This document shows, in pieces, positions 20,730 through 35,200 of a DNA stretch of 64,000 nucleotides. Every line of letters starts with the position of its first letter. The stretch's first letter is position 1. Both the position numbers and the translations under genes were made by a program. Under the pieces are notes generated by a model, which was not told the origin of the DNA, did no database searches, and was given only the letters and a program-made list of their open reading frames with translations. Source of the stretch: Doryteuthis pealeii (taxonomy: Eukaryota; Mollusca; Cephalopoda; Myopsida; Loliginidae); contig CM042138.1 in the NCBI GenBank assembly GCA_023376005.1, forward strand, positions 99,171,491 through 99,235,490. Direction: 5' to 3'.

Positions 20730-22436
20730 TGGGTTTAAAAAATTTTGGCTAATCTTTTTTAACCAACTACCAATATCTTGTCACCATAATCAAAGCACCA
20801 AAGTTTGAAGGGATTGGGAATGAAACACTTTTCCTATTTTTACAACCAAGATCAACAGTAAATGTAACTTTGATACATTTATCTGGATAAATTTCTTTTT
20901 TGAGATGAGCATGAAAAGATTTAATCTGACATTTTTATTTTTTTAATAAGTTTTTATTTGGACAGCACATGACTGTGACATTTCAAAATAATCTGATAGT
21001 TTATCTGGATTGTCATTCTTTCCGTCTTTGTCAGGTGAAGTTACAGAAAATAACTTTTAAAAGAATTAGTCTTTAAGACATTTGTTTTTTTTTTTCTTTC
21101 AACCATTTTTTGACAGCATTCTTTGTATGATCTCTAAAACATTTTTTTGTTCAATTTTGAAGTTTTCATTTACTAAAAAGACAAAAATTCTTAACAAGCA
21201 GAATTTTTATAAACGTGGCAGCTTTTAAAGTAAATACATCTTTTATTAGGTATGGCCAAAATTTCACATGTTTTTTAACATTAAAATTAAAAAAAAAAAA
21301 TGAATCACATTTAATATAATCTTCACTATATTATGAAGATGAAAAATTTTTTTAAAATCCCATGTAAAAAGAAAAAAAAATTGTTTCACAGTCTTTAAAA
21401 CAGAATATCATAAATTAGAATCTGTATCTGCCAAAATTGGCACATTTTTGTCGTTTTTTTCTCCCTCTCTTGAAGATGTACTCATTTTAACATGATTTAT
21501 TTCATTTTTATAATTAACAAATTTGTAGAAAAATTTTTTTATATGTAAGTTTAGGCTCTGTTCTTGAGAGGAAAAAAATCAAAATAAGTAACAATTTACA
21601 ATTTTTTTTATAAAAGTTTGAAGAAAGGGGGAGGTGCTTTTGTACCAAAATTTTGACCATACCAACCTGTTATGTCTTTGATATTACTATAAAAAGTACT
21701 TCAATATATTATTGATCAGAGTGCTTTCAAATTTGGCAAGTTTGGATTGTAATATGAAATAACCACAATTTTGTGTAGCTAATTATACCTATCATCCTCT
21801 TGTGATGTGACCATCTTTTCCTCTCTTTAAGGATACTGTTGTAAAGATGTATTCAGTCAATTCAGCCTGTTGTTGTATATAATCCCAGCCAATTACTATT
21901 ATCTATATCTTCTATTTAACAAGTCTTATCACAAGAAAGGAAAAAAAAAAGAACTTTCTTTTTAAATGAATTTTAAAACTTGTTTAAAATTTTAATAAAC
22001 TGAGCAAACACTCAAATTAAAAGGTAATTAGTTAATTTTTATTTTAACAAAATCAATGAAAAATTGAACTCTGTATCTTCCATCTCCCCAAATATTTTCC
22101 AATATGGCTAATCACAGTCATTAGAATCAAAGGTCAATTGCACTGTCCAAATAAAACCTTAACAAACCTGGGTGTTTGCTTTCTTTATATATTGGTCCAA
22201 AAGGTTTGAAATGGTTTCTTTTTGAATCAATATATAAAATGGCAGCAGAGGTGAAGAAAGAATCATAAAAACGGATCTTTTTCACTTTGATAAAGTTGTG
22301 AGCACAAAAATGTGAAGGATCATTTAAAAAAAAAAAAAATTGAAGATATGTGATGAAATAATTTTTTCATTTCTTTTTTTCTTTTTATAGTAAAAACAAT
22401 ATACAATGTCTTTGACAATTTTTCTTTCTCTCTCTC

Positions 22437-22622
22437 TCATTCAAACTTGGTGACATTATCACCAAAAATATATGGCCCAAATTGGAAGAGATCTGGGTGG
22501 CCAATATGTGATACTGTGCTCTTGAAGTCTGACTTGCTCCACTGGAAGGGTGTCACTTGATCATAGGTTGGCCCCGCAATAGCAACAAACTGTAGATTCT
22601 GGGCAAGTGAACTGTTGGTCAA
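22437..22622 (-). CDS. PLBD2: PLBD last exon (stop TGA)
   Basis: Acceptor ttttacag before TTG ACC AAC; stop TGA at 22439-22437. It encodes '[20 protein letters not shown]' and the terminal PFQW and PDLFQF blocks. It starts in phase 0. Confidence 0.92.
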   Translation of the reverse strand: MTNSSLAQNLQFVAIAGPTYDQVTPFQWSKSDFKSTVSHIGHPDLFQFGPYIFGDNVTKFE

Positions 22623-25600
22623 CTGTAAAATAATAGCAAAAATAATATCAGTCATTTGACCGTACAGTAATGTAACATTCAAAAGTTGTTAATGTTAAAT
22701 AATACAAGGAGGTTTAGAGTAATAGGATTATCTCCTTTTTTTAAAACTAATCCAATTCAAATTTATCTTATGGCATAATTCATAGTAAGCAAAAAGTATG
22801 TCAGAATTTATGTATTTAATGTGACCCGAGGTAAAAAGGGCCAGTTTAGCTCAGTTGATAGAGCAATCACCTAGGAATTGCAAGGTTCCAGGTTCGATAC
22901 CGGCCCTCGCCAACTCAGCACATGAGTAGCACAACTTGGGTAAACTGATCTGTGCAGTAAAGCGAGGAGCTGACGGTAGGTGTGCCATTCCACCTTAGCA
23001 AAAATAATCTCCCTGGTCTAGCGCTAGTAGGCCACTCCACCAACTTTACTTTAATTTATAGCTGGTTTGAATTAAATTTTCCTTCTCATCAACCATTTGC
23101 CATAATACGGATAAATAGCCCAGTTTGCATGATTAGCCATAGCGGGGGGGGGGGGAGAGATAGCCAAATGTTTTAACTCAAAATGAAATGCAAGTAGCCT
23201 CATCCTGGATTTGAACTAGAGTCAGTTGTATTGTTAAATTTTGTTACTGTGTAAAAACAATGTTAAAATTGTTTTACTTATCATTAAGTTATTGAATTCT
23301 TTATTTCATTTGTTTCTTTAGAGATTATTAATACAAATGATTAGGATCAAAGTTGTTTCTATTTCTCTGTAAATTATCAATTTCTTTGGACTCCTCTCTG
23401 CCTTGGCATTGATAGATATTAATAAATTGTATTACCAAGTAAATAATTGCAGTTTTGATCCTCATAGTTAATTAAATGTGATATGGAGAGGTTCCAGATC
23501 TGGGGTGGGTTGAGTACCCCTCCATTACTTCTAGGTTCACTCTGATCTGGAGTGGTCCCATAGGTCTGTTTGAAGATTATTCATATTAGGACCATAGTCA
23601 GGGGAACTCTTAAACAATTACACAAAAAATGTAAATATGAATATACAATGAAATTGTTTGTGTGAAGTGTTGACCGAAAGCAACCATGGTAATCACTTTC
23701 CCAACTGCAAAAGTCCACTTACATATTGCAGCAGTCTTTGCTCAATCCGCCAAAGTTCACTCATTTCTTGTCCAACGCACGTCCCTGTTCATTTTAGGAA
23801 GATCAAACACAAGAAAGTAGGCCTTAAGGTCTTAAATAATAATTACATCCGGGCCAATCACACTCAGCGCTGCCCGACCTGTATGAAATTCTTATATTCA
23901 ACAGCGGTGATAGTAGTCTGACTACGAGCCACTCCTTGTGACGAGGAGGTTTGCGAGTTCAATCTCTGTAGTCACTGCTAAACTCACTCCCCACCTCATA
24001 CTCATACAGGCCAGACATAGACGGACGTGCTTTGTTCTTGGAGGTAAGGAATCTTCTCTTCTACATACAATGAATGAGATTCCTTAACCTCTAGACAGGT
24101 TGACATGCCATTATAATTAATCATCAAATCTGAGAATTTTTAACCTTTCAGACCTCAAATATGTGATCTTCCTGAGCCCAATACATTTAAATTAGAACCC
24201 TATATAAAATAACTTTTCAACATTTTATGTTCATTTTAGGAATTCAGATAAGCCTATCTTAATTCTTAATGTCTAGTTCTTTATTAGGGGGCACTAAATA
24301 ATTTCATAAGTGAAATTGTTTCGTAAAGGATTATTTGAAATTAACCACGGTAATCACTTTTCCAACTGACAAAGTCCTTCCACTTGCAACAATATTACAG
24401 CAGTCTTCGATCAATCCACCAAAGTTTACTTGTTTCTTGTCCAATGCACATCTGTGATCTCGTTAGCAAGATCAAACTCAACTGCCCCTCAGTGTGGGAA
24501 GGCAGGCCTTAAATAATAATTAACTGCCCTGACAAAGATCCAACATCTGGGCCAATCACACCCAGTGCTTCTGATCGCAATGTAAAAATTTGCATACTTT
24601 GAGCCACAGCTCACGATCAGGAGGTTGCGAGTTCAGTCTCTATTCATCCACTACACTCCCCCCTGATCTCATCATTTTGCACGCCAGACACGTTCGTGCT
24701 CACTTCGACCTGGCTACAATAAGATTCTCCCCCCCCCTTTCTAGATTAAAACAAAATAAATAAAATAAAAAGTTGTTTTCCCCAATTGAATCAAGTTCTT
24801 CACTAATAGTTAAAAAGCTATCCGCATCACTGCATATTAATTTAGTGTGTCCTGGGACGTATTTAATGAATTATAGAGTTTTCATTTATGAACAACTAAA
24901 GCTGACTAACACATACCTTATACTCCATAGAGTATAATTCATTTCCAAGAAAATATTGAAATGTATTTACAGTAAGCTGGAAATGGTGGGGGGAAGAAAA
25001 AAAAAACACTGGGTCGCATGGATATGATTTTCTGTATCTTTTTAGATTTTTATCTATCAGTGATGCAGGATGCATACTTATCAACATCTGACTTTCGAGT
25101 TTGGGTCTTTTCTCTTAGCTTTTTACCAATGAGAAAAATCAAATTCCTTTACACTAAAACTGGTTTCAACCAAATAGCATTTTATATTTTTTTATTTTTT
25201 TATTCAGCAATTGTGGCCTTTTAAATTATAGTCAAGTCACGCTGAAATTACCATGAGATTACCAAAGTTAAGTAGCAATGAGCCTGTTCAATACTTAATT
25301 GGGTGACCACTTAAGCAACAGTAGGTACTATAAGTCATGACTTGATTCATCTTTAAATGACTTGAAAGATATGCCATAAAACAAAATGGCTATCTCTCTA
25401 AAGAGATAGTTGGTGGGTTTGATTTACAGCATGTCTCTAGCTATCTAGATAACAGATGTTGATAGGTACGCATCATGTGTCCCTGACGCACAAAAATCAA
25501 AAAGGATGCAGTAAAATCATATCCGCACATCCCAGTGTTTTCTTTTTTTCTTCCCTCACCATTTCAAACTAACTGTAAATACATTTCAATAGTTTCATAG

Positions 25601-26228
25601 AAACGAATTACACTGGATAGGTTACAAGGTAGGAGTTAGGCGGTTTTAGTTGTTTCCCCAGATCATAAATAAAAACCCTACAATCTATTAAACTTTAGTT
25701 GGGACCCATAAATTTTCCCAGGGAATCATTTAAAGCAAATATGTATGTCCCAGGATGCACTAAATCAAAAGCTATCAGCATCACTGCGATAGATTTTTTT
25801 TTTTTCTTTTTTAAAAATGTTTAGACTGAGCATGGATTTCTGCCGCAACAAATTTGAGCTTAGCCAGAATTGTTAGTTTTTGGAGAACCTAACTATGTCT
25901 TAGTCTAATTCATGCAAAATAGATTGAATCTGCAACTCACCTTCATGTCTGTGCCTCCATGAGGACGATGGCCCAAGAAACTTATTGGGTATGAACCATT
26001 GGCAGGATTTAAATCTGACCGAGCTGAAATAGCCAACTCGGCATTCCCTTGGGGTGTGCAGTTACATCTGGACAGGGGATCATGAGTGAAGTCATTATAC
26101 CTGGTAATTAAAAATAAGAAAAGAATTCAATCAGTTATGTTATTCTTAAAATTATTTTGTTATTCAATTTAAAGTGTAATCCGACAGTATGAATTAAACA
26201 TTTGTTTGTTTTTTCTAAAAATGTTTAA

Positions 26229-26277
<49 letters not shown>

Positions 26278-29200
26278 GCAAGCACTATTAAGAAGTAAAT
26301 TACCATTACGTCTTTCTAGCCAAGTAAAATCAATTATTAATTCTATTCAAAATATTAATTCTATATGATGACCTCCCCCCAAAAAAATAATAAACTCCAA
26401 TACTAAGATAAACAATTTTTTCCTGATATAACAGCTTCAAAAATTTCATAAAGAAAACGCAGTTACTAGTGTTGCTATTTTTGTTTTAACTTGAACTTGC
26501 CTCGGCGTAAACAGAGTTATCTCCCCTCGACCATAATGGCAATAAAATTGCGTAAGGTTTAATTCAAAATTTACACTTGAACTCATGTCTCATTAAAAGA
26601 ACATGCGATACGATAAGTAAAATTTTCAACCATTAATTTTTTGAAAAAATAAGAATCACAATCATCATGGAACAGAAATAAAAAAACATTTTTTTAAAAA
26701 GCATGACCTGTGGATATGCCACAGTATGATACGAGGGGGAGTAAAAAAGTAATGCCATTTTATTTAGGACAGGTATAATTACCAACACAGGAACATGTAT
26801 CATACATCAAAATGAAGCTGGTCCTCTGTGAATCACATTCCTACTTTTCCCCATAGTCCCCATTTCTCTCAATAGCAATGTTCCACCTTCGAATGAGAGA
26901 TTGTATCCCTGCCCCATAAAATTCTGTTGACTGTTTTTTGAGCTACCTCTTCACTATAGATTTCACTTTCTCATCACTGGAATAATGTTTGCCTCTCAAA
27001 CACTCTTTCATAGGGCTGAAGTGTTGTCCTAAACAAAATGACATTACTTTTTGACACACCCTCATAATTTAATTATTACGTTTGATATATTTACTTGAGT
27101 TATTGCCAAATAGTTCAATATATAAAACATAATAATCTTGATTTAACTCTCTCACTCACTTTTTTCTTTCTTTCTTTCTTTCCTTTTTTTCATCTTTTTT
27201 GATCATTTTCACATTCTCACCCACTCTCTCTATCTTTCTCATATTTTTTTTCTCATTAGTATGTCCTTTCTTTATAATAAAAACGGAATGGTCCATTATT
27301 TAGTTGAGGTGACAACACACATAAGAAAAGAATTCGGTGGATAAGCGACACCAGATAATCAGTATTTACATTTTTACATTTCAGACACTCATTTTTAACC
27401 AGAGGATGTTGCAAAATGATACCGAATGAAAGATTAAGTAAGGAACACCAGTATTAATAATATAGATATTGAGACAAGAATTGCCTCAGAGAAACACACC
27501 AGCTGATCTAACTGAGCTATGAAATAACTGCATTGTAACTCAATGAATTACAATTAGAAATTAAAAGGTGACAGAAAATAAGTCAAAACTAATAATAATC
27601 ATTGACAACCCTTCATCAACACTAAAAGTGTCAAAATAATGACATCACCAAATTTAGTGCCAATAAAGATCAGAGAGTAAAGGATAGGTCTACACCAGGG
27701 GTCGGCAACCTTTTGGAGAGTGGGGGTCAATTAGTTATGCAGTGTCTCGGTGAAGGGCCATAGTATTAAATATAATGCAAATGAATTTTCTCAGACACAA
27801 ACTACTCTGTCCAAAACGCTTTTTTTTTCTTTTTTTTTAAGGTTTAAATAAAAAAAATCTTTGCCTCTGGCCTTTAATGGATTAACCTGAAGAACTACCT
27901 TATTTCTATTCGATACTAATTGGATAGTTAGAGTCCAGCTGTTAAGTTGGCGGGCCAGACAAAAACCACTCAAGGGCTGGATGTGGCCAGCAGATCAGGG
28001 GTTGCCAACTCCTGGTCTAAAAGGTTGAGCTGATCTATGTAGTTTGGTCCTCTTTGTCAAGTTGATCAACAAACTTAGACTTTGAATATTATGTCATTTT
28101 TAGGAATAACATCAAATGAAAAATGAAATAAATCTTAAATATTTCTACTATTTTCTATGCAAGATTCTTTGCATTGTGACTACTGAGTTCCATTAAGATT
28201 TCTAGTTTGCTTCCTCTAACAAATTACCATAATCAGAATATGTAATCTTTCTAATGCAACGTTTCACAAGAGGAAAAAAATGTAGTGCTAAATATATAGA
28301 CTTTAACAGAGGCAATTCTATATCTGTTGTTCTTGTGTTGGTAATTGCGTTTTATAGCTGAGTGGCTTATTGTTGGTATCAGCCAGACAGGGAGGGAGTT
28401 TATCACCTTTTTTTCTAGCACTAGACCAAGGAGATTGTTTTTGTGTCTGAGGTGGAGAGACACACCCACCATCAGCTCCCCACTTTACCACACAGATCCA
28501 GGTTGTGTTACTCAGGCACTGAGTTAGTGCAGGGTTGGTACTGAACGAGGAACCTTGTGCTTTCAAGACCGATACTTTACCAACTGAACTAAACATGGGC
28601 AACTTGTGTAGTAGTTATTTTCCTGACCTCCCACCAGGCCAGATTAACAAAGTCTTTTTTTTATGTAAGAAGTCTTGTACTAACTAAGGTTTATGTAATG
28701 GACAGTGCAAAAAATGTCTGGCCTTATCAAAATTCCCCTCTTTGAGTACCTTAGACACTGGGCAATAAACCTGGTTCTGCCCTCTTTTAGGTAAGGTGGC
28801 AGGTGCTACCTGGGGGAATGGCCCCTGGGACCATGTGTTTTTTTTTTTTTACCTCACCTGCCAGATCAGAAACTGAGGCTCCTCAACCAGCAACTTGAGT
28901 AGTAGAATACTTAACAAGTTACAAGTGTGAGTCAAAAAGTAATGCCATTTTGTTTAGGACAGGTATCATACATCAAAATGAAGTTGGTCCTCTGTGGATC
29001 ACATCTCTACTTCTCCACATAGTCACCGTTTCTCTCAATAGCAGTGTTCCACCTTCAAATGAGAGCATGTATCCCTGCTCCATAAAATTCTGTTGACTGT
29101 TCTTTGAGCCACTTCTTCACTACAGATTTAATTTCCTCATCACTGGAATAATGTTTGTCTCTCAAACCCACTCTTTGGCCCCATGTCCTAGACAAAATGG

Positions 29201-32200
29201 TATTACTTTTTGAATACCCTTGTCTAGTGCTCTCTCAACTGAAATACTTTGGTTTGTGTCAGGTTTTTATTCTTCAGTTTGGGGGAATCCCCATAGCATA
29301 GTGACTAATCTACTGGATTGTAACATCTTAGTAAACAAGTTCAAAATCTACTCACACTATTATGTTCACTTTCACCCTTGCTAAAAGGTATGAACCCGCT
29401 CACTCCCCCTAGTTATCGGTAAAATAGTACCACTACTGTCATTCTACAAGAATGGGTCAGCTTATAGTCAAGTCATGTTGAAAGCACTGGTTCCTGCTAG
29501 ATTACCAAACTTAAGCAGCAATGAGCCTGTTCAATACTTAGATGGGTGACTATTTGAGCAAAAGCAGTTACTGTAAGTAACTGAATATCAAAAAGACTTG
29601 ATTCTGCATTAAATGACCTGAAAAGGGTTGATATGCTGTAAAACAAAACAACCAACCACAAGAATGGCTTTGTCATTAAATAACCCACAATGGTTGATAT
29701 GCCATTAAACAAAACAAACCAAACATTAAAAAAAAAAAATTAGTGAAATAGATTACTAATTAGGACTGAGCCTATTCTAGTAGTGACCACCCCAAGTGGA
29801 TTTAACAGGTTTAAATTCAGTACTGGTCCTCTGTGTATCACATCCCTACTTCTCCACATAGTCACCATTTCTAGTGTTACACCTAGGAATGAGAGCATCT
29901 ATCCCTGCCCTGTAAAATTATGTTCACTGTTCTTTGAGACACTTCTTCGTTACAGATTTAACTTCCTCATCTGGAATAATGTTTGCCTCTCAAACCCTCT
30001 TTCATGGGTCTGAGGAGATGATTGTGATTATCATTTGTTTGTGTCACCTTTTCCAGTTTTCTGGGTGCTACCCTAGAGAGAGCTGCTCAGACACTTATGA
30101 CCTTGACAAAGCATGCTGCTGTTCTGTCAACAATGCAGTGATGTTAGATGGACCTTGAATCACTTACATGCAGATATGCAACTATGTACTCCCAGCTTGT
30201 TAAACCTGTATCTATTGCCACTCCTCAATTGCTATGGGACTTGAAGGGATATCTGCTTACGACACAATAAGTTTCTCTGAATTTTTGAGATGAGGCTTGA
30301 TAATTAGCATTATTTGGATTATTCGGACTATTGTCCTCATCTTTATTGTTATCTGTACAACGTTTCGGCTAATGTGCCCTTCGGCCTTCTTCAGGTATTT
30401 CTTGTTGGACTCAGGAACCTTCTCGAACTTGAAAACCTTCTTTTCGAACTTGGGAGCCATCACGGAACTTTGAACCCAACCCTTTATTCGATCCAGAACA
30501 GGATACCCTCGTGGATTGAATAAAGGGTTGGGTTCAAAGTTTCATAATGGCTCCTGGTTATGAAAAGAAGGTTCCTGAGTTTGAGAAGGCTCCTGAGTTC
30601 AACAAAAAATACCTGAAGAAGGCCGGAGGGCACATCAGCCAAAACATTATACAAATAACAATAAAGATGTGGACAATAGTCTGAATAATCCAAATAATAC
30701 TAACACAATGAGTGTTTCATATTTTTGACCTTGTGCCACAACTAAGCTAAGCTTATTTAATTACATTATGATCATTAATCGAGGTTTAAAAAAATTATGA
30801 CATTACTTTTTTATTTTTTTCCATAAGGAATTACTGAAAATAAGAATAGGTAAGGTTAAGGGGATGTCCTGCTTATTTTCCTAATTCTATCATCAAGTCA
30901 TTTTAACAGCACAGATAGCCATGACTCTCTCACAAACAGTCCCTATCAGTTAAGTCCTCTGCACAGCATCCAGAATCAGCACAGCTGATTAACATAGGTT
31001 TTTACTGGTCGGCCTATAATGGTGTGTCCATGTGTCACTTCTGAGTTCATCCATGATTCACCAGCAGGTCTCGTTTGTCTTGGATGGTTTTATATGATAG
31101 GAGGTAAGCGGCCATACAGCTCCTTTCTTATGAGGTGCTGCTTCTATGATTTGTCTCAAGACAGCACACAGCATTCATGTATAGTTTGCATCTAGCTTTT
31201 TCTCTAAGTATTTCATTAGAGACCAATTGGTACAGCCATACAGTAGCATTGACATGGCTACAGCTTTCTTGCTTTATCTTATCAAAGAGAGATCAGATTT
31301 CCATATGATCAATAATCTGTCTTTAGCAGTCCATGCCTTTACTATGCATATATTGACATCACTTACTGTAGATGAGATATTACTACCTAGGTATATGAAC
31401 TGGTCTACTATTTTCAAAGGCTGTTTACAGAAATATATTCTTGTCTCTTTTCAATATGCTATCTATACTTTATATAAATTGTAACTTCCATAATTAAACT
31501 TTCTTGGCTCCAAAATCAAATCCCAGCTTTTTTTATTTTTCAAATAGATGAATTTAGCAACTATAGTGTTAGTTGGATTATTTGCATTATTCGGACTATT
31601 GTCCTCATCTTTATTGTTATCTATATAATGTTTCGGCCGATGTGCCCTCCAGTTTTCTTCAGGTATTTCTTGTCTGACTCAGTACAGATAACAATAAAAA
31701 TGAGGAAAATAGCCCAAATAATACAAATTATCAAATCTCAGAGAAATAGATACAATATTATCATAAATGCTATTATACCATGAACTTATTGTTGTACATA
31801 TATGAATTATAAATTCTTTAATTAAACTTTCTTGGCTCTAAAATATAATCCAGTCTTTTTTTATTTTTTTATTTTTTATTTTTTAAAGATAAATTTAGCA
31901 AGTAGTGTTATTATCATATAGGCTATTATTATACAATAAACTTATTGTTGTACATATTCACAAAAATCACTTATTCACGACTCTCTCTCCTTAACAATAT
32001 AGCAAATAAAAATCAATACCTCATTAATTTTATCATTGATTTCATGTCTGTCACGTTGCCTTGATCTCTGCGCATGATTTTTGCTCGAGGTGCATTTTTG
32101 TAGGTGAATAAATCTCCATATTGATTGATCATGTCCTGCTGTTTGCTTCGTTCCACAATCTCCGGAAAATACCTGCAGATATTTTTTTGTTTTTTTTGAA

Positions 32201-35200
32201 AAAAAAAAAAAAAAAATAAGAAAGAAAATTAATTTCAAACGCATTTAAGAGTTGCGTAATGGAAAGAATTTGTTTATTTATTTTTGTTTAGAAAAAAAAA
32301 AATATTCAAATAATTTTTGAATTTAGAAAAATTTTCATCTGGTAAATGAAAGTTGAGTAAAAAAAAAAAAAAAAACAAAAAAAAAACAATTTGGAAAAAA
32401 AACAAAAAAAAACTGAATCACTGCAAATGATTTTCATCTTAAAATTTAATAATCATAAAAAAGCTTTTAATCTAGAATTTTGTTTCAATATTTATTGTCA
32501 TCTACAACAGCACAAATACAAAAAATTAATCTGAAGCGTTAAAAAAAAGGGAGGGGGATATAGATAAAAATGGAAAGTGTTAAAGAAAAGGTGAAATTGT
32601 AAGATGGGATATTCAATTTTCAGAAAGATATAAAAACAAATTAAAAATGGGGGTTATTGATCAACAAACAACACAAGAAAATATGCAATAAAATGGAAGA
32701 CCCCCCCCCCCCGTCTAAGAAAAATTTGCTCAGCACCCCCACCCATAAGAAAGGTTTGCAGGGCCTATTAATATAACTTTTTGTTTCTAATCAAATAATC
32801 CCTGAGCAAATGTGTTTAATATATCAAAATGTACATTGTGCCTCTATATGTCACACCTGAAAGCAATTAAATCCGGAGTAAAATCCAATGATTTTTGGAT
32901 GCTGATTTTCAAGGCAAACATGGATCATTGTAACATAATATACAACCTGCACTCACCTTTATCTGACCTTGTGCCACACTAAGCTTAGAATGTATCAATA
33001 TAAAATGCATCTTTCCCGCATATAAGAATTCATTAATTATACTAACAAAAGTATGCGCCCCCCTGCACGCAAATATTTAAGTTTTAATGTAATAGAATAT
33101 ATTAATATAGAAAGACTAACAAAACTAAATAAGATAAAATATAAAAATATTACACTTAATTGATTTCTATTTAAAATTATATATAGGATTGCTTTTAATA
33201 CTTTGAGAATAACATGATAGTATTTATTAAACCCAGTTTTGTTAAAATCATTATTCAAATTATTCCCACCATATACTATGTATATCTTTGCTTCTTACTC
33301 ATATTTCAGCATTTTAAATGCATTAATAATATGGGTAGTTTTGTGGCAAATATAACTCTGCTAGACTTTAATAGAGACATTATTAATAAATACGATGCTA
33401 ATTAAGATTAAATAATGACTATTTCATAATTGTTGAGAATATAACTTAAATAACTAAGGAAATCATGATGTCAATGGTGATGTAGACAGACAGTTACATA
33501 ATCTCCATTATAATAAGATGCTACAAACAATCAGATAATATTTCATGCAACTTCTGTCCGGAATTTATCAAAGCATCTTAGCACAAAAAATATACTAGCT
33601 GTCCTCATGGAAATTTCATAGAATAGAGGCATAATATCTATATATTAATATGCTTGTTCCTAAATTTTCACTCTCTTATCATCTTACAACACCTTCTGGT
33701 TAAAAATGAGACCATCCAAATCGTCCAGATTATCTGGTGTCGCTTAATCACGGATTTCTTATTTGCCCCATTTTATTTCACCCAATTTTAAAAATGAAAC
33801 ATTCTAAATGGTCTTGTGTCACTTAAATGCCCAACGTAAAATTAAAATGAATAAAAAAAAAATTAAAAAAAAAAAGAAGTTACATATTTGTTTTATTTGT
33901 AATATTGAAATTGTGAATTACGAAATATATTTTGGTAATTTTCATCCTGTGTCTTTCCGGCCTCCTGTCTTAATTTACACTGTTTCAGCAAACCAGCGTT
34001 AGGCAAATTTCTGGTCAACTTAGATATTTTCTGAGTGGTGTTTTTGTCACATTTTTGTTGGTAAATTAATGTAGATATTTTAAACACCTCCTCCCAGATT
34101 TTTATCACCATATCAATGTAAATATTTTACACCCCCTCCCTTTAAGAAAGAGTGAGAGAGAGTTAAATCAAGATTATTATACTTTTTGCATATTGAACTA
34201 TTTAGCAATAGCTCTTAAGTAATCATATGGAAACATAATAATCAAATTATCATACTGTGGTATATCCACAGGTCCTGCTAGTTGGATAAGAACACTTGAT
34301 ATCATAACTATGTGCAAAAAATCACTTAAGAAAAAACTACACAAACAATGAACACAATTCTCTAACTTCTAGGAATAAAATAACCTTAGTTGGGTTGATA
34401 TGCCAACAAAATTCAATCATTAATGAACCACTTTAACAAAAAGTTAGCATGGAACTGTAAATCTTGTTATCACCAGTTCAATACTCTAACGTGTATAGAG
34501 AAGGGTCGGCTTAGCTCAGTCGGTAGAGCATCAACCTAGGAACTACAAGGTTCCAGGTTCGATTCCGGCCTGTGCCAACTCAGCATATGAGTAGCACAGG
34601 GATCTGTGCGGTAAAGTAAGGAGCTGATGGTAGGTGTGCTGATTAAGTTTTGAAATAAATTAATTCTTAATGGGTACACAATTATTTTTTTATAAATACA
34701 TTTTCCTATTTAACTCCTAGATGGGACCCTAAAAGGTACTACCACTCTGAGTCGGAGTGGACCAGGGAGCAATGGTGATGAAGGGGTGCTCCACATTCCC
34801 CAAACCTCCAGAACTGGAACCTCGCCATCAGATAGAGTTTAACATCATTCCCAGGACATGTAGACCCTCAGCCACCACCTTCTAGCACCCATATGATAAA
34901 AAGGGTTGGGGCTTGCTATAAGGGCAATCTAATGCTAGTGAAAAGGGGATAGACTCCTTCGCTGTCTGGCTGATACCAACTTTAGGCCACCCCAGCGACT
35001 TTACTTTTATAGAGCTAAGCACAAAATTCAATCATTAATGAACCACTTTAACAAAAAGTTAGCATAGAACTGTAGATCTTGTTATCACCAGTCCAATACT
35101 CTAACTGATATAGTTTTCATATAGTACAGAGCTGAGCACAAAATTCAATAATCAACATCACTTCAGAACTTGATTTATTGATTAATAGAGATGGAGTGAC

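Larger units (their letters stand above)
17072..22436. other. Intergenic region between the two convergent genes
   Basis: Holds SINE A copies, a family X copy, an (AT)n tract, a SINE B and one unexplained 75-codon ORF. 20250-22430 is AT-rich with many poly-A and poly-T runs and no repeat landmarks; part is probably the PLBD 3' UTR, but no single poly(A) signal could be chosen. Confidence 0.6.

Noticed and set aside
22836..22910. Possible functional tRNA gene
   Set aside because: Good A and B boxes, but it is the head of SINE family B, with the family body attached and many copies nearby.
30590..30650. Possible hammerhead at 'acctgaagaaggccggaggg'
   Set aside because: Core reads CTGAAGA and the second core box is not GAAA in this copy; stems I and III absent.
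30257..30693. Three similar ORFs on both strands
   Set aside because: Mirror translations of a fold-back repeat.
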